64,000 nt of DNA. Origin: an uncultured Carboxylicivirga sp. Lineage in GTDB: Bacteria > Bacteroidota > Bacteroidia > Bacteroidales > Marinilabiliaceae. The DNA lies in assembly GCF_963674565.1 (NCBI RefSeq), contig NZ_OY771430.1:372001-436000 (forward strand), read 5' to 3'. Of the stretch, positions 38,232 through 46,343 are shown piece after piece (the stretch's first letter is position 1; each line of letters begins with the position of its first letter). A program made the translations under genes and the position numbers. The notes below the pieces were generated by a model. The model was not told the DNA's origin. It searched no databases and worked only from the letters and a program-made list of their open reading frames with translations.

Positions 38232-39164
38232 ATGTCTAAAAGAAAACATCCTTTTGCTGCAAGGCTTTTTACCGAACCACTTTTTATGAGCGAAGAAGTT
38301 CGCATTCAAGCCATCATGCAATTTACTGCAATGGGTGGCGATGATGTTGAAGTGGTTGAATTCAGTCAATTAGCCTGTGCAGCATCAGAAAGAATTGCCC
38401 GCACATCGCAACTTAATGTAACCACACAATTCAGCGACAATTCAATTGAAGCCAATTCCCTGGCATTTCATTTTATAGAAGGTACAATCTGGGCCGACTA
38501 TGATCCATGGGGATGGTATTTTTCTACAAAACAGTTTCGCGACGACTTACTGGCTGCCGATGCCAACGATCGTATCATCGGGCATTTCGTATATGTCAAT
38601 AGTGGAGGCGGTGAAGCCTGGTACCTGGATGTTGCTGCCCAGGCAATGAAGGAACTCACTAAGCCCGTGTATGTATATATCGAAAAACGGTGTGCCAGTG
38701 CTGCCTATTACCTGAGTGCTTATGCTGATAAGATTATAGCTGCCACACCCAACGAAACCATTGGATCCATTGGTACCATGGTTAGTTTTTGGGATATGGT
38801 ACCCTATTACCAGACGTTAGGTTTTAAATACCACGAGCACTACAGTAAACTATCCGATTTAAAAAATAAAAAGTTTAACGATTTACTCAATGGCAAACCC
38901 GAACAGTACATCAAAGAAGAACTCGATCCACTTGCCGAGCAATTTAGGAGCGCAGTTCGTGATGCGAGGCCGGCCCTCGCGAAACTCGAAATTGAACACC
39001 CCGCCTTCAGGGGCGAAACGTTCTCAACACTTCGGGCCATCGAAATTGGCCTGATTGATGACCAAATGCTTTTGGAGGAGGCTGTTTTGGAGCTGCACAG
39101 GGTAGCTCTGGATCGTTCCGATACTTCAGGAGCTGTAAGTAATGCATTACGATTAATCTCATAA
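38232..39164 (+). CDS. Prohead protease, S49/SppA-ClpP-like fold
   Basis: The 310-residue protein carries the SppA/ClpP-like core: GHFVYVNSGGGEAWYLDVAA, then Ser156 in RCASAAYYLSAYADKI (probable nucleophile), then GSIGTMVSFWDMV. Phage S49-type peptidases mature the capsid and remove scaffold. It lies 9 bases upstream of the scaffold-capsid gene, the usual place for a head protease. The start region contains a duplicated GCATCATGT, so translation from a nearby ATG is also possible, but that one stops at once. Confidence 0.8.
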   Translation: MSKRKHPFAARLFTEPLFMSEEVRIQAIMQFTAMGGDDVEVVEFSQLACAASERIARTSQLNVTTQFSDNSIEANSLAFHFIEGTIWADYDPWGWYFSTKQFRDDLLAADANDRIIGHFVYVNSGGGEAWYLDVAAQAMKELTKPVYVYIEKRCASAAYYLSAYADKIIAATPNETIGSIGTMVSFWDMVPYYQTLGFKYHEHYSKLSDLKNKKFNDLLNGKPEQYIKEELDPLAEQFRSAVRDARPALAKLEIEHPAFRGETFSTLRAIEIGLIDDQMLLEEAVLELHRVALDRSDTSGAVSNALRLIS

Positions 39165-39173
39165 TTCTCTCTC

Positions 39174-41201
39174 ATGAACGAATTCTTAGCAAAATTAAAG
39201 CAAGTAATGGAGGCTCTTGGTATTACCAAGAAAGTCTCAGAGCTGACTGATAAAGAAAAACTTCAGTTTGCCGAAAAATACAAAGAGGTACATGGTACCG
39301 ATTTGGATGAAGATCTTAAAGCTTATAACGAAGATAAGGCGAAGGCCGACAAGCTTCAGCAGGCTTTCTCTCAATTGCCAAACTTTGACGAAGATGATAG
39401 CGGTGCAGGTGCCGGTGCTGATGGTACAGGTGCCTCTGCAGATGATGATCCGGAAAAGAAGGTAGCAAAAATCAATCAGAAGATTGAAGACCTTAAGAAA
39501 TCAAACTCAGATAAGGATGCAGAAATTAAAAAACTGCAGGAAGAGAAGAAAAAGCTGGAAGCTGAGTTGGAAGAAGACAATCCTAAAAAAGTCAATATGA
39601 AAATTGCTATTGCCGGAGCCTCTCATACCGTAACCCATGTGTTTGGTATTGCACACGATATGTATAGCCGTGATAAAGTTTGGAACAAGATATTGGTTGA
39701 CCGTGCGGTAACTAATTCTGGTTTTGATGAAGAGGCTGTGTTTGGTGCTTTTCAAAAAGAAACCCGCCAGTTTGGTATTAAAGTGGCTCAGCGCATGCAG
39801 GAGCTGCAGAAACGTAACCTGTTACGCGATCCTGAGAAGCTTCAGGCCGATATTGATTACAGCGATTTAACTGGTGCCGGTTTAGGTGAGCAGTTTGTGG
39901 TTCGTCGTATCGATGCTTTGGTTGCTCGCATTGTTGCGTTACCTAATGTTTACGATATCTTCCCACGAAGATTCAATGTTCAGGACCGCGATGTTATGAC
40001 CAATGCTTTCTTTGGCGACTTCTCGCAACCATACCAGGAAGGTGAAGTATGGAAGGGTGATATTGGTTTGGAACCTGAATTGGCATACGTTGACGATGCT
40101 ATGATGAAGACTTTGTTCAAAAACTGGAAATGGTTAGAACGCCAGTACATTGGTTATTTGAACGAAGACGGATCGGATCCTATCAAATGGAATATGATCG
40201 AGTGGGCTGTATTGCATATTGCCACTAAGCTTACAATGGAGCAATACAAACGTCGTATTTTGGGTGTATTCCGTAAGCCGGTAGCTGCTCGTCCGGCTCA
40301 TATGTTGCATTCATCAACTGGGTATATCTATACTTTGTTGCGCTATGTTCACGAAAATAAGCTGTTGCCTTTGAGCGACGAAGCTTATAACGATTATAGC
40401 AATACGGGTACCGAGATGATCGACACTGTAGAAGCATTTGTTGAAGCAGTGAAGGAGATTTATCCTGGTGATGTTGAGATGTTGTCGGTTTATTTAAATA
40501 AGAACCATAAACCATGGTATAAGAGTGGATACCGCCAAAAGTACGGTGCTGATGGTGACTTTACTTCTGTTGTTGACAACAAGGTGCAGGATGCTGATGT
40601 AAACATCATTTGGGTACCTAACATGGGTAACCATAAGTTCATCATGATGACCAAACCGGGTAACTTCCAGTGCTTGGAAGACAAACCAGGCGAGATGCTT
40701 AAAATCAAATTCAAAGAAGAGATGGAAAGCGTTAAGTCATGGTCGATCTGGAAAGAAGGTTTCTGTGCTACATTCGTAGGTAAGCCATTTACAACTCCGG
40801 CATTGTTGCAGGCTAATAACTTCGAACTTCAGGAGGTGTTTATTAATAAACCTGCTTTCGATGTGGCTGCAGATGCTACTGCTTTGGATGCTAATAATGG
40901 TATTTGGCAGGTAACTGCCGAAAATACTCAGGAAACTGCTATTACCGATATCGCTAATGCCAAAGAAGGAGTTGCTTATGTTGTTGAGTGTGGTAGTATA
41001 ACCAACGCCAGTACCATTTCCAAGACAAATAAGTTTGACCAGATTACAGCTGCATACACTCCAACTGCAGTAGGTGATTATCTGATGGTGGTTTATGATG
41101 CAACTGATGCTAAATTCTACGAGTTAGAACGATGTGTTGGTGGTACCAGAACAATCAATAAGGCTCTTCAACCTAATACACCTGGTAACGGAGGCCGATA
41201 A
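39174..41201 (+). CDS. Scaffold-major capsid fusion protein
   Basis: The 675-residue protein starts with a helical, acidic scaffold-like domain (1-140), with a Gly/Ala/Asp linker and a coiled coil (IEDLKKSNSDKDAEIKKLQE). From about residue 142 (MKIAIAGASHTVTHVFGI) it looks like a major capsid protein. The extra C-terminal domain from about residue 565 is beta-rich (VTAENTQETAITDIANAKEG) and may decorate the shell. The preceding S49 protease probably cuts the scaffold off during maturation. The high content of well-ordered codons and the strong terminator after it fit an abundant structural gene. Capsid identity is inferred from size and position. Confidence 0.75.
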   Translation: MNEFLAKLKQVMEALGITKKVSELTDKEKLQFAEKYKEVHGTDLDEDLKAYNEDKAKADKLQQAFSQLPNFDEDDSGAGAGADGTGASADDDPEKKVAKINQKIEDLKKSNSDKDAEIKKLQEEKKKLEAELEEDNPKKVNMKIAIAGASHTVTHVFGIAHDMYSRDKVWNKILVDRAVTNSGFDEEAVFGAFQKETRQFGIKVAQRMQELQKRNLLRDPEKLQADIDYSDLTGAGLGEQFVVRRIDALVARIVALPNVYDIFPRRFNVQDRDVMTNAFFGDFSQPYQEGEVWKGDIGLEPELAYVDDAMMKTLFKNWKWLERQYIGYLNEDGSDPIKWNMIEWAVLHIATKLTMEQYKRRILGVFRKPVAARPAHMLHSSTGYIYTLLRYVHENKLLPLSDEAYNDYSNTGTEMIDTVEAFVEAVKEIYPGDVEMLSVYLNKNHKPWYKSGYRQKYGADGDFTSVVDNKVQDADVNIIWVPNMGNHKFIMMTKPGNFQCLEDKPGEMLKIKFKEEMESVKSWSIWKEGFCATFVGKPFTTPALLQANNFELQEVFINKPAFDVAADATALDANNGIWQVTAENTQETAITDIANAKEGVAYVVECGSITNASTISKTNKFDQITAAYTPTAVGDYLMVVYDATDAKFYELERCVGGTRTINKALQPNTPGNGGR

Positions 41202-41210
41202 GCTACTATA

Positions 41211-41237
41211 GCCGCCTCTTCGGGGGCGGTTCTTTTA
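41211..41237 (+). terminator. Intrinsic terminator after capsid gene
   Basis: A GC-rich hairpin (GCCGCC with GGGCGGT) with a short loop, followed by TTCTTTTATT, 9 bases after the capsid stop. The T-run is interrupted, so it may be partial. Confidence 0.6.
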
Positions 41238-41270
41238 TTATTTGTCTAACAATCTTTCAATCTATATAAA

Positions 41271-42293
41271 ATGAGATTTCAAAAAAAGATGACACGCAAG
41301 CAGCAATCGCACTCTGTACTTAAAGGTATGAAGGCAACGTATAAGGCTCAAAAGCGTTTGTTAATGATTGTGATGGGTTTGTTTTTGACTGTTTCGTTTG
41401 TTGATGCAGCACAAAACGACTTTTCAGGATCATCGTTAAATGTGTTTGGAGGTACATCCACTATTGCTGTTGTAACGATGGCTTCGATCGGTAATATTGA
41501 ACAGGGAAATGCCAAAGATGCAGCTGGCAATCAGATAGGCATGCGTATTTGGTTAATATCGCGCGATCAGATTGATGATACGGTGCAGTTTCCATTACCA
41601 AATGCCGACAGGGAGGTAAGTACAATACCGCTTAAGGCTGGTGAGTATATGCATTATCACGATAGTGTTTCGGAGTCGCAGAAAGATAATGGAACTTCAG
41701 AACGAGGTGATATTAACAACGACTATACCAATACCTTCAGCTATGTAATGTATGGTAATAAAAAACAGTTAATGGCCTTTATTGAAGAATATGCGGGTCA
41801 GGGGTTTATTATTATCTGGCAGGAATGTGGTGCAGCTACTAAGTATATTCAAGGCTCGTTCTGTAAGCCAATGATTTTGCAATCGTACGATCGTAAAAAT
41901 GATAATGAAGGTAAGTACATTACGCTGAATTATCAGAATAAGCATTGGCAACAACCTTGCACTTATACGGGTGATATAATACTGCAGGATCCGGTTACCA
42001 TTGCTGCTGATGCAGTTAATTTGGCATATGTCAGCGATAACGGTCGATATAATCTTTCGGTTAATACCCAAGCTACTGCTTTGGCAACTGTTTCGGGTAT
42101 TGCTTCGGCTGATTATGGTAAAACACTTACCATTTATGGTGTGGGTGGTGCAAATGCAACTACCATTGCCGATAATACCGTATTTAACCTGGTTGATGGT
42201 GTTACCTGGACAGGCAATGCCGGTAGTTCAATCACGTTTAAAATATTGGATGCTGATACCTTAGTGGAAGTTGGTAGAGTGCAGACTGCTTAA
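41271..42293 (+). CDS. Phage structural protein, candidate tail tube or decoration
   Basis: The 340-residue protein has a basic N-terminus and a hydrophobic segment (LLMIVMGLFLTVSFVDAAQ) that looks like a signal peptide, which is odd for a virion protein. The body is beta-rich (FSYVMYGNKKQLMAFIEEYA, later GKYITLNYQNKHWQQPC). An Ig-like C-terminal domain spans about 240-340. Position after the capsid and size suggest an abundant structural protein, perhaps the tail tube, since no other tube candidate is seen. The role is uncertain. A strong terminator follows. Confidence 0.6.
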   Translation: MRFQKKMTRKQQSHSVLKGMKATYKAQKRLLMIVMGLFLTVSFVDAAQNDFSGSSLNVFGGTSTIAVVTMASIGNIEQGNAKDAAGNQIGMRIWLISRDQIDDTVQFPLPNADREVSTIPLKAGEYMHYHDSVSESQKDNGTSERGDINNDYTNTFSYVMYGNKKQLMAFIEEYAGQGFIIIWQECGAATKYIQGSFCKPMILQSYDRKNDNEGKYITLNYQNKHWQQPCTYTGDIILQDPVTIAADAVNLAYVSDNGRYNLSVNTQATALATVSGIASADYGKTLTIYGVGGANATTIADNTVFNLVDGVTWTGNAGSSITFKILDADTLVEVGRVQTA

Positions 42294-42318
42294 ATAATAC
42301 TAAAATATTATTATCTTT

Positions 42319-42349
42319 AAAACCACCTCGATTTTTGGGTGGTTTTTTT
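42319..42349 (+). terminator. Intrinsic terminator
   Basis: AAACCACC pairs with GGTGGTTT around a 10-base loop, followed by seven T. It separates the structural gene from the PIN-domain accessory block. Confidence 0.8.
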
Positions 42350-42389
42350 AGTATTTATTAAGTAATTTGTAATTATTAATCATCAACAG

Positions 42390-42818
42390 ATGAAGAAGAT
42401 AATGCTTGATAGTAATATATTTGATGATCTAGTAAAAAGAGAAATTACTACAGAATCATTCGGAAATGTTCAATTGAATGTCACACATATTCAACGAGAT
42501 GAACTAGAAAAATGTAAAGATGAATCTTGGAAACAAGAATTAATTAGTAAACTGAATGTAATTGATCCAGATTTAATGCCAACTGAATCCTTGGTTCTTG
42601 GATACTCGAGGGTTGGTCTTGCTAAATTAGGAGATAGTGGTCTATTTGAGAAATTGCGTGTTGGTAAACTGAAAAATACAAATGATGCATTAATAGCTGA
42701 GACTGCAATGAAAAACGATTTGTTATTAGTGACAAATGATAAGAGATTAAAAAAGAGAGTTAAAAGGTTAGGAGGCAAGTGTATTAATCTAGATGATCTT
42801 CTAAGCAATGATAAGTGA
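42390..42818 (+). CDS. PIN-domain ribonuclease-like protein
   Basis: The 142-residue protein has the PIN acidic residues in order: Asp7 (IMLDSNIFDDL), Glu38 (IQRDELEK), Asp99 (NTNDALIAETA) and Asp117 (LVTNDKRL). The fold is used by VapC-type RNases. No antitoxin-like gene lies beside it; the downstream neighbours are two membrane proteins. The gene is AT-rich, flanked by terminators and sits between structural genes, so it is probably cargo. Nuclease activity is inferred from the conserved acids. Confidence 0.75.
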   Translation: MKKIMLDSNIFDDLVKREITTESFGNVQLNVTHIQRDELEKCKDESWKQELISKLNVIDPDLMPTESLVLGYSRVGLAKLGDSGLFEKLRVGKLKNTNDALIAETAMKNDLLLVTNDKRLKKRVKRLGGKCINLDDLLSNDK

Positions 42819-42955
42819 TGTAAATACCTTCTATTTTATTAGATAATTAAACAAGTCAAAACAATTTTGAGTTTTAAGTGTTTTATTTATCATATTGGAT
42901 ATTTAAATTTTTTTGTAATTTAGGCCCAAATTATATGTATTCAATAAGTAGCTAG

Positions 42956-43285
42956 GTGGGCAAAAAGAAAAATAACAACTCAAAAGGAAACGGTAATAGT
43001 TTTTGGGAAAGGTTACTATTTAAAGCTTTGGAGAAGTTTGGTTTATTAGGTCTTATTTCAGTTGCAGGAGTCTTTATTATTTTAAAATTTCCTACTGATG
43101 AGCAGAAACATGAATTTTTTAATCAATATATCTTATTTAAGAATACAACATCAGCAACGTATCAGTTAATAGCAATAACCATTTTTTTTGGAATGATCTT
43201 TGTTATTGAAAGAATATACCATCAGAAAGAAATTGAAACTTTAAACAAAAAAATTAGTAGACTAAATCAAAAATTACAAGCTTAA
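42956..43285 (+). CDS. Two-helix membrane protein in accessory block
   Basis: A 109-residue protein with a Lys/Asn-rich N-terminus, two membrane helices (LGLISVAGVFIILKF and YQLIAITIFFGMIFVIERIY) and a C-terminal coiled coil (KEIETLNKKISRLNQKLQ). It starts with GTG, one codon after an in-frame stop, so no longer form exists. No family is recognised. Confidence 0.6.
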   Translation: MGKKKNNNSKGNGNSFWERLLFKALEKFGLLGLISVAGVFIILKFPTDEQKHEFFNQYILFKNTTSATYQLIAITIFFGMIFVIERIYHQKEIETLNKKISRLNQKLQA

Positions 43286-43333
43286 TACTTGATTATTAGT
43301 TGAAATTGTTTTATTTTAAAGAAAACCTATCAT

Positions 43334-43855
43334 ATGTCACTATCATTTTATTTCATACTTTTAGCTATTCTCATACTGTTTGCATGGGATAGGCACAAAA
43401 AGGCTATTGCTTTAACTTTCCAAGAAAAGGCAGAGGTATTAGAGGATAAGATTGATTTGTATATTAAAGAAGGAAGGTTAAAAAAGCATGACAAGGCAAC
43501 TATTGCGCTAAAGGATTCAGTACATAGTCTTACTGAAAATTTAGTCCATATCAGTTTATGGCATGTCTTATATCTTGCTTTTAAAAATAGGCACGAAGAT
43601 CTTTCTGAATATGAGAGTGTGATTAAGAATGCAAGGAAAAATAAGGTGTTTAAGGAGTTGTATGACGATAAAACTAATCTTTTACTAAATTATTTTAAAA
43701 AACGTCATTTCATAACGTTTGTTTTTATTTTGATTACTTCACTTCCATTTGTTGGATCAGTTATTTTAATGCAAAAATGGTCAAAGTATCTAAAAAAATC
43801 ATTTAGAGAAATGGTCTACAAGGTTGAGATAGAATCTGATTTTTCATACGCATAA
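43334..43855 (+). CDS. Membrane protein in accessory block (173 aa)
   Basis: The 173-residue protein has an N-terminal membrane helix (FYFILLAILILFAWD), a charged helical middle region of about 100 residues and a second membrane helix (HFITFVFILITSLPFVGSVI). It follows the two-helix protein and may work with it. A perfect terminator closes the block 3 bases downstream. Function unknown. Confidence 0.6.
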   Translation: MSLSFYFILLAILILFAWDRHKKAIALTFQEKAEVLEDKIDLYIKEGRLKKHDKATIALKDSVHSLTENLVHISLWHVLYLAFKNRHEDLSEYESVIKNARKNKVFKELYDDKTNLLLNYFKKRHFITFVFILITSLPFVGSVILMQKWSKYLKKSFREMVYKVEIESDFSYA

Positions 43856-43858
43856 TAT

Positions 43859-43885
43859 AAGCCCGGATTAACCCGGGCTTTTTTA
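43859..43885 (+). terminator. Intrinsic terminator closing the PIN/membrane block
   Basis: AAGCCCGG pairs perfectly with CCGGGCTT around a 6-base loop, followed by a T-run. It lies 3 bases after the membrane-protein stop. Confidence 0.9.
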
Positions 43886-43959
43886 GTCCTTTAAATGCAA
43901 TGCACAGCTTAACATCTTTGTGATTACTAGATATCTAATAATCATAAATTTGTTTTACT

Positions 43960-44619
43960 ATGGATTTAGGACAAAGAAAAACGGCCATGCGCCAGTTAAC
44001 TGATGCCAGTCAGTTAGAAGCCGATAAGGCATTACTTCAATCGCTTAAGCCACATAGCAGAGTTTTAAAAACCAAGTATCCAACATCTGAACGTACTCAG
44101 CGCGAAGTTTTGTGGGATCTGTTGGAGGTAGCATCGTTGGATGATATTAAAGCCAACCGTAGCAAAGCCAATGAATCGAAACCGATGGATGATGAAGTTG
44201 CCAAGCAAAAAGCTGCAGAAGAAGCTGAACTGAAAGCCCTGGAGAAGGACGAATCTAAACAGAAAGTTCTAAGCCTGGATCTGGAGCAAAAAATAGATTA
44301 CCAGGAATTGAAACACTTGGTAGCTACTTTAGAGATTGAAACTGCAGATCGGAAAGCTGTTACTTTATTGGCTGCATTGGTTGAGTTCAAAGCTGCCAAT
44401 ACTCAGTTGCCACCTGCAGATAATAACGAAAAAGTAAGCGAAGGAACCGGAGAAGAAATGGAAGAAGTAAAGGGTGCTTTGGAGGAAAAGGAGAATAAAC
44501 TGGAAGAGAAGACTGCAGAATTGGAAGATACCAAAGAAGAGTTGGAGCAAACTCAGGAGCAGCTGGAGGAAAAAACAGCCGAATTAGAAGCTGAAAAAAA
44601 AAGCGAGGCGAAAAATTAA
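43960..44619 (+). CDS. Coiled-coil phage protein, zero-frame product of a likely -1 frameshift gene
   Basis: The 219-residue protein has an N-terminal globular part (MDLGQRKTAMRQLTDASQLE) and a long Glu/Lys-rich coiled coil at about 150-219 (EEKENKLEEKTAELEDTKEE). Near its end is a run of nine A (44594-44602) in phase for a -1 shift. In the -1 frame the sequence continues without a stop into the 131-residue frame downstream, which has no ATG. The zero-frame product ends 17 bases after the run. Its role is unknown; it is in the head/packaging part of the late region. Confidence 0.7.
   Translation: MDLGQRKTAMRQLTDASQLEADKALLQSLKPHSRVLKTKYPTSERTQREVLWDLLEVASLDDIKANRSKANESKPMDDEVAKQKAAEEAELKALEKDESKQKVLSLDLEQKIDYQELKHLVATLEIETADRKAVTLLAALVEFKAANTQLPPADNNEKVSEGTGEEMEEVKGALEEKENKLEEKTAELEDTKEELEQTQEQLEEKTAELEAEKKSEAKN
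44594..44602 (+). promoter_or_regulatory. Slippery A9 run, candidate programmed -1 frameshift site
   Basis: Codons read GAA AAA AAA AGC, so the run supplies A-AAA-AAA in the zero frame, a classical slippery heptamer. A -1 slip reads on as AAG CGA GGC and reaches the next gene through 30 protein-like codons (for example SPELEFTNIDWDDIQDPDIQ). A sequencing error in the homopolymer would look the same. Confidence 0.6.
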
Positions 44620-44690
44620 GTCCTGAGTTAGAATTCACCAACATCGATTGGGATGATATTCAGGATCCGGACATACAAAAATGCACCCTG

Positions 44691-45086
44691 TTGTATAACG
44701 ATAGGGTGCGTTGTTATATAAAAATGAGCCGTTTGGATGAAGTATTGGATATCAAACCAACCCAGGAAGCTGTTAAAGACCTTGCTGAAGCCAGTATTCG
44801 CAACCTACAGGCACACCGCGAACTCGAAGAATTCAATTTAAAGGGTAAATTTTTAAATAAGCATCCATTATTAACCACTTATTCGTTACGAGCCGAATTA
44901 GAAGATTTATGGGCCAATAATCGCCCTGAATTTCTGGAACAGTACGCCAATGTTCGCGACAATGTAAAACGGTATACTTCTTTCCTTAAATCCGACAAGC
45001 GAAAAGATAAACGTGACCAGGATGAGTTACTTCTGCAGAAACATATTGAAAAGGAGAGGTTGATGAGGGAGGTGAGTGAAAAGTAA
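44691..45086 (+). CDS. C-terminal part of frameshift gene (131 aa if started at TTG)
   Basis: The frame has no ATG until residue 12. It remains open upstream of TTG 44691 for another 30 codons, back to the A9 run of the previous gene. That upstream part reads as real protein, so the region is probably translated as a -1 extension giving one protein of about 374 residues. If separate, TTG 44691 is the start. The product is helical and charged (DLAEASIRNLQAHRELEEFN, ending EKERLMREVSEK). No family is recognised; a head-assembly or packaging role is suggested by position. Confidence 0.65.
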   Translation: MYNDRVRCYIKMSRLDEVLDIKPTQEAVKDLAEASIRNLQAHRELEEFNLKGKFLNKHPLLTTYSLRAELEDLWANNRPEFLEQYANVRDNVKRYTSFLKSDKRKDKRDQDELLLQKHIEKERLMREVSEK

Positions 45087-45130
45087 TTTAACAATTTAAG
45101 AAAATTGTTAAATTTGAAAAAACCAATCCA

Positions 45131-46273
45131 ATGAATTTGAAAATTGAATTTCTTAAAGTATGGAGTCATGGACTCTATTTAAAGGCTGCTCTAATAATTA
45201 CGTTATTTTTATTTGTGTTGTATTGTTTCCTGGAATATCATATTCCTGTTTCGAATTATTTATTTGGATTATCTGATAATCCAATAGGAGAATTATTAAA
45301 GGTGACATTGCAAGTTTGTGGTGGATTGTTCATTTTATATGGTTTATATTTAAACCACAAAAGGACAATGGCACTTGAGTTACAGGCTAGAGTTGCTGAG
45401 GATGGAAATATAACAGATCGGTTTCAAAAAGCAATTGAACAAATTACTAATGAAAAAAGTAGCAGCAGAGTTGGGGGAATTCATTCTTTAGCTAGAATAG
45501 CAAAGGAATCAATCAGAAAGGAAAGTGAAGATTGGAAATTAGTTGTTGATGTTTTTCAATCTTTTATTTGTGACAATTTTTTTGATACAAAAGAATTGTT
45601 TAAAAGTGAAAGGCATGATAAAGGTTTAGTATTAAGATATTTATTAGTTGATGAGCTCATTAAGGTCCAAATCAAAAAAAATAAGTATAAATTAAGATTT
45701 AATGAAGCAGTTTTTAATCAATTTAATTTTGAAATAGAAAATGCTGAATTTGTTAATTGTGATTTCCAATTTCAACAAAAATCAATTTTTCGTAACTGCG
45801 ATTTTATCGATTGTAGCTTTCACAATGTGGAAGGACTTAGTCATATTGGTTTTCCTAAGTTTAGTTTTTGTCGAATAATTAGGACTTCTATTGAATTAAA
45901 AAATAAACAATGTTATTTTGATTTTTATAAATCTTCATTAAATGATCTTGTTTTAGAAAATGTTGAGAATATTAGGATTAGGGAGTGTTTATTATCTAGA
46001 GTAAAATTTACGGGTCTTTCTTTTGATAAAGATCCAGTGAATTTTTTTAATAATATTTTATATTCTGTAGAATTTGATAATTATGAAGAAGTTCCAGATT
46101 TTTATATATTGAGTTCAAAAGCTATTCTATTAGAAGGGGAAGGATTAATAAACAGATTTAAGGAACAAATTTTAGAATTAGGAGCAAAAAATGAACTATA
46201 TAAAGAAATGAAGAAGTTTCACCAAATACTAGAGATAAACAATGAAATTAATCCAAGTAATTTAATATTGTAA
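45131..46273 (+). CDS. Membrane-anchored pentapeptide-like repeat protein A
   Basis: The 380-residue protein begins with two membrane helices (about 18-36 and 55-78). A conserved helical region follows (TDRFQKAIEQI, then VGGIHSLARIAKES and DWKLVVDVFQSF), which typically precedes pentapeptide repeats in membrane-linked proteins. Residues about 200-320 show irregular pentapeptide-like repeats (AEFVNCDFQF, FRNCDFIDCSFHN) forming a right-handed beta-helix. It is a paralogue of the next gene. The block is very AT-rich and lies between head genes, so it is probably cargo. Function unknown. Confidence 0.7.
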   Translation: MNLKIEFLKVWSHGLYLKAALIITLFLFVLYCFLEYHIPVSNYLFGLSDNPIGELLKVTLQVCGGLFILYGLYLNHKRTMALELQARVAEDGNITDRFQKAIEQITNEKSSSRVGGIHSLARIAKESIRKESEDWKLVVDVFQSFICDNFFDTKELFKSERHDKGLVLRYLLVDELIKVQIKKNKYKLRFNEAVFNQFNFEIENAEFVNCDFQFQQKSIFRNCDFIDCSFHNVEGLSHIGFPKFSFCRIIRTSIELKNKQCYFDFYKSSLNDLVLENVENIRIRECLLSRVKFTGLSFDKDPVNFFNNILYSVEFDNYEEVPDFYILSSKAILLEGEGLINRFKEQILELGAKNELYKEMKKFHQILEINNEINPSNLIL

Positions 46274-46343
46274 TAATAGTTTTTTATTAGAAGAAGGTTT
46301 TAATGTTTTAAATAGATTTAGGTGAAATGATATATCATTTAGT

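Noticed and set aside
38209..38234. Upstream ATG (38212) as start of the head protease
   Set aside because: It is followed directly by TAA; the duplicated GCATCATGT explains its presence.
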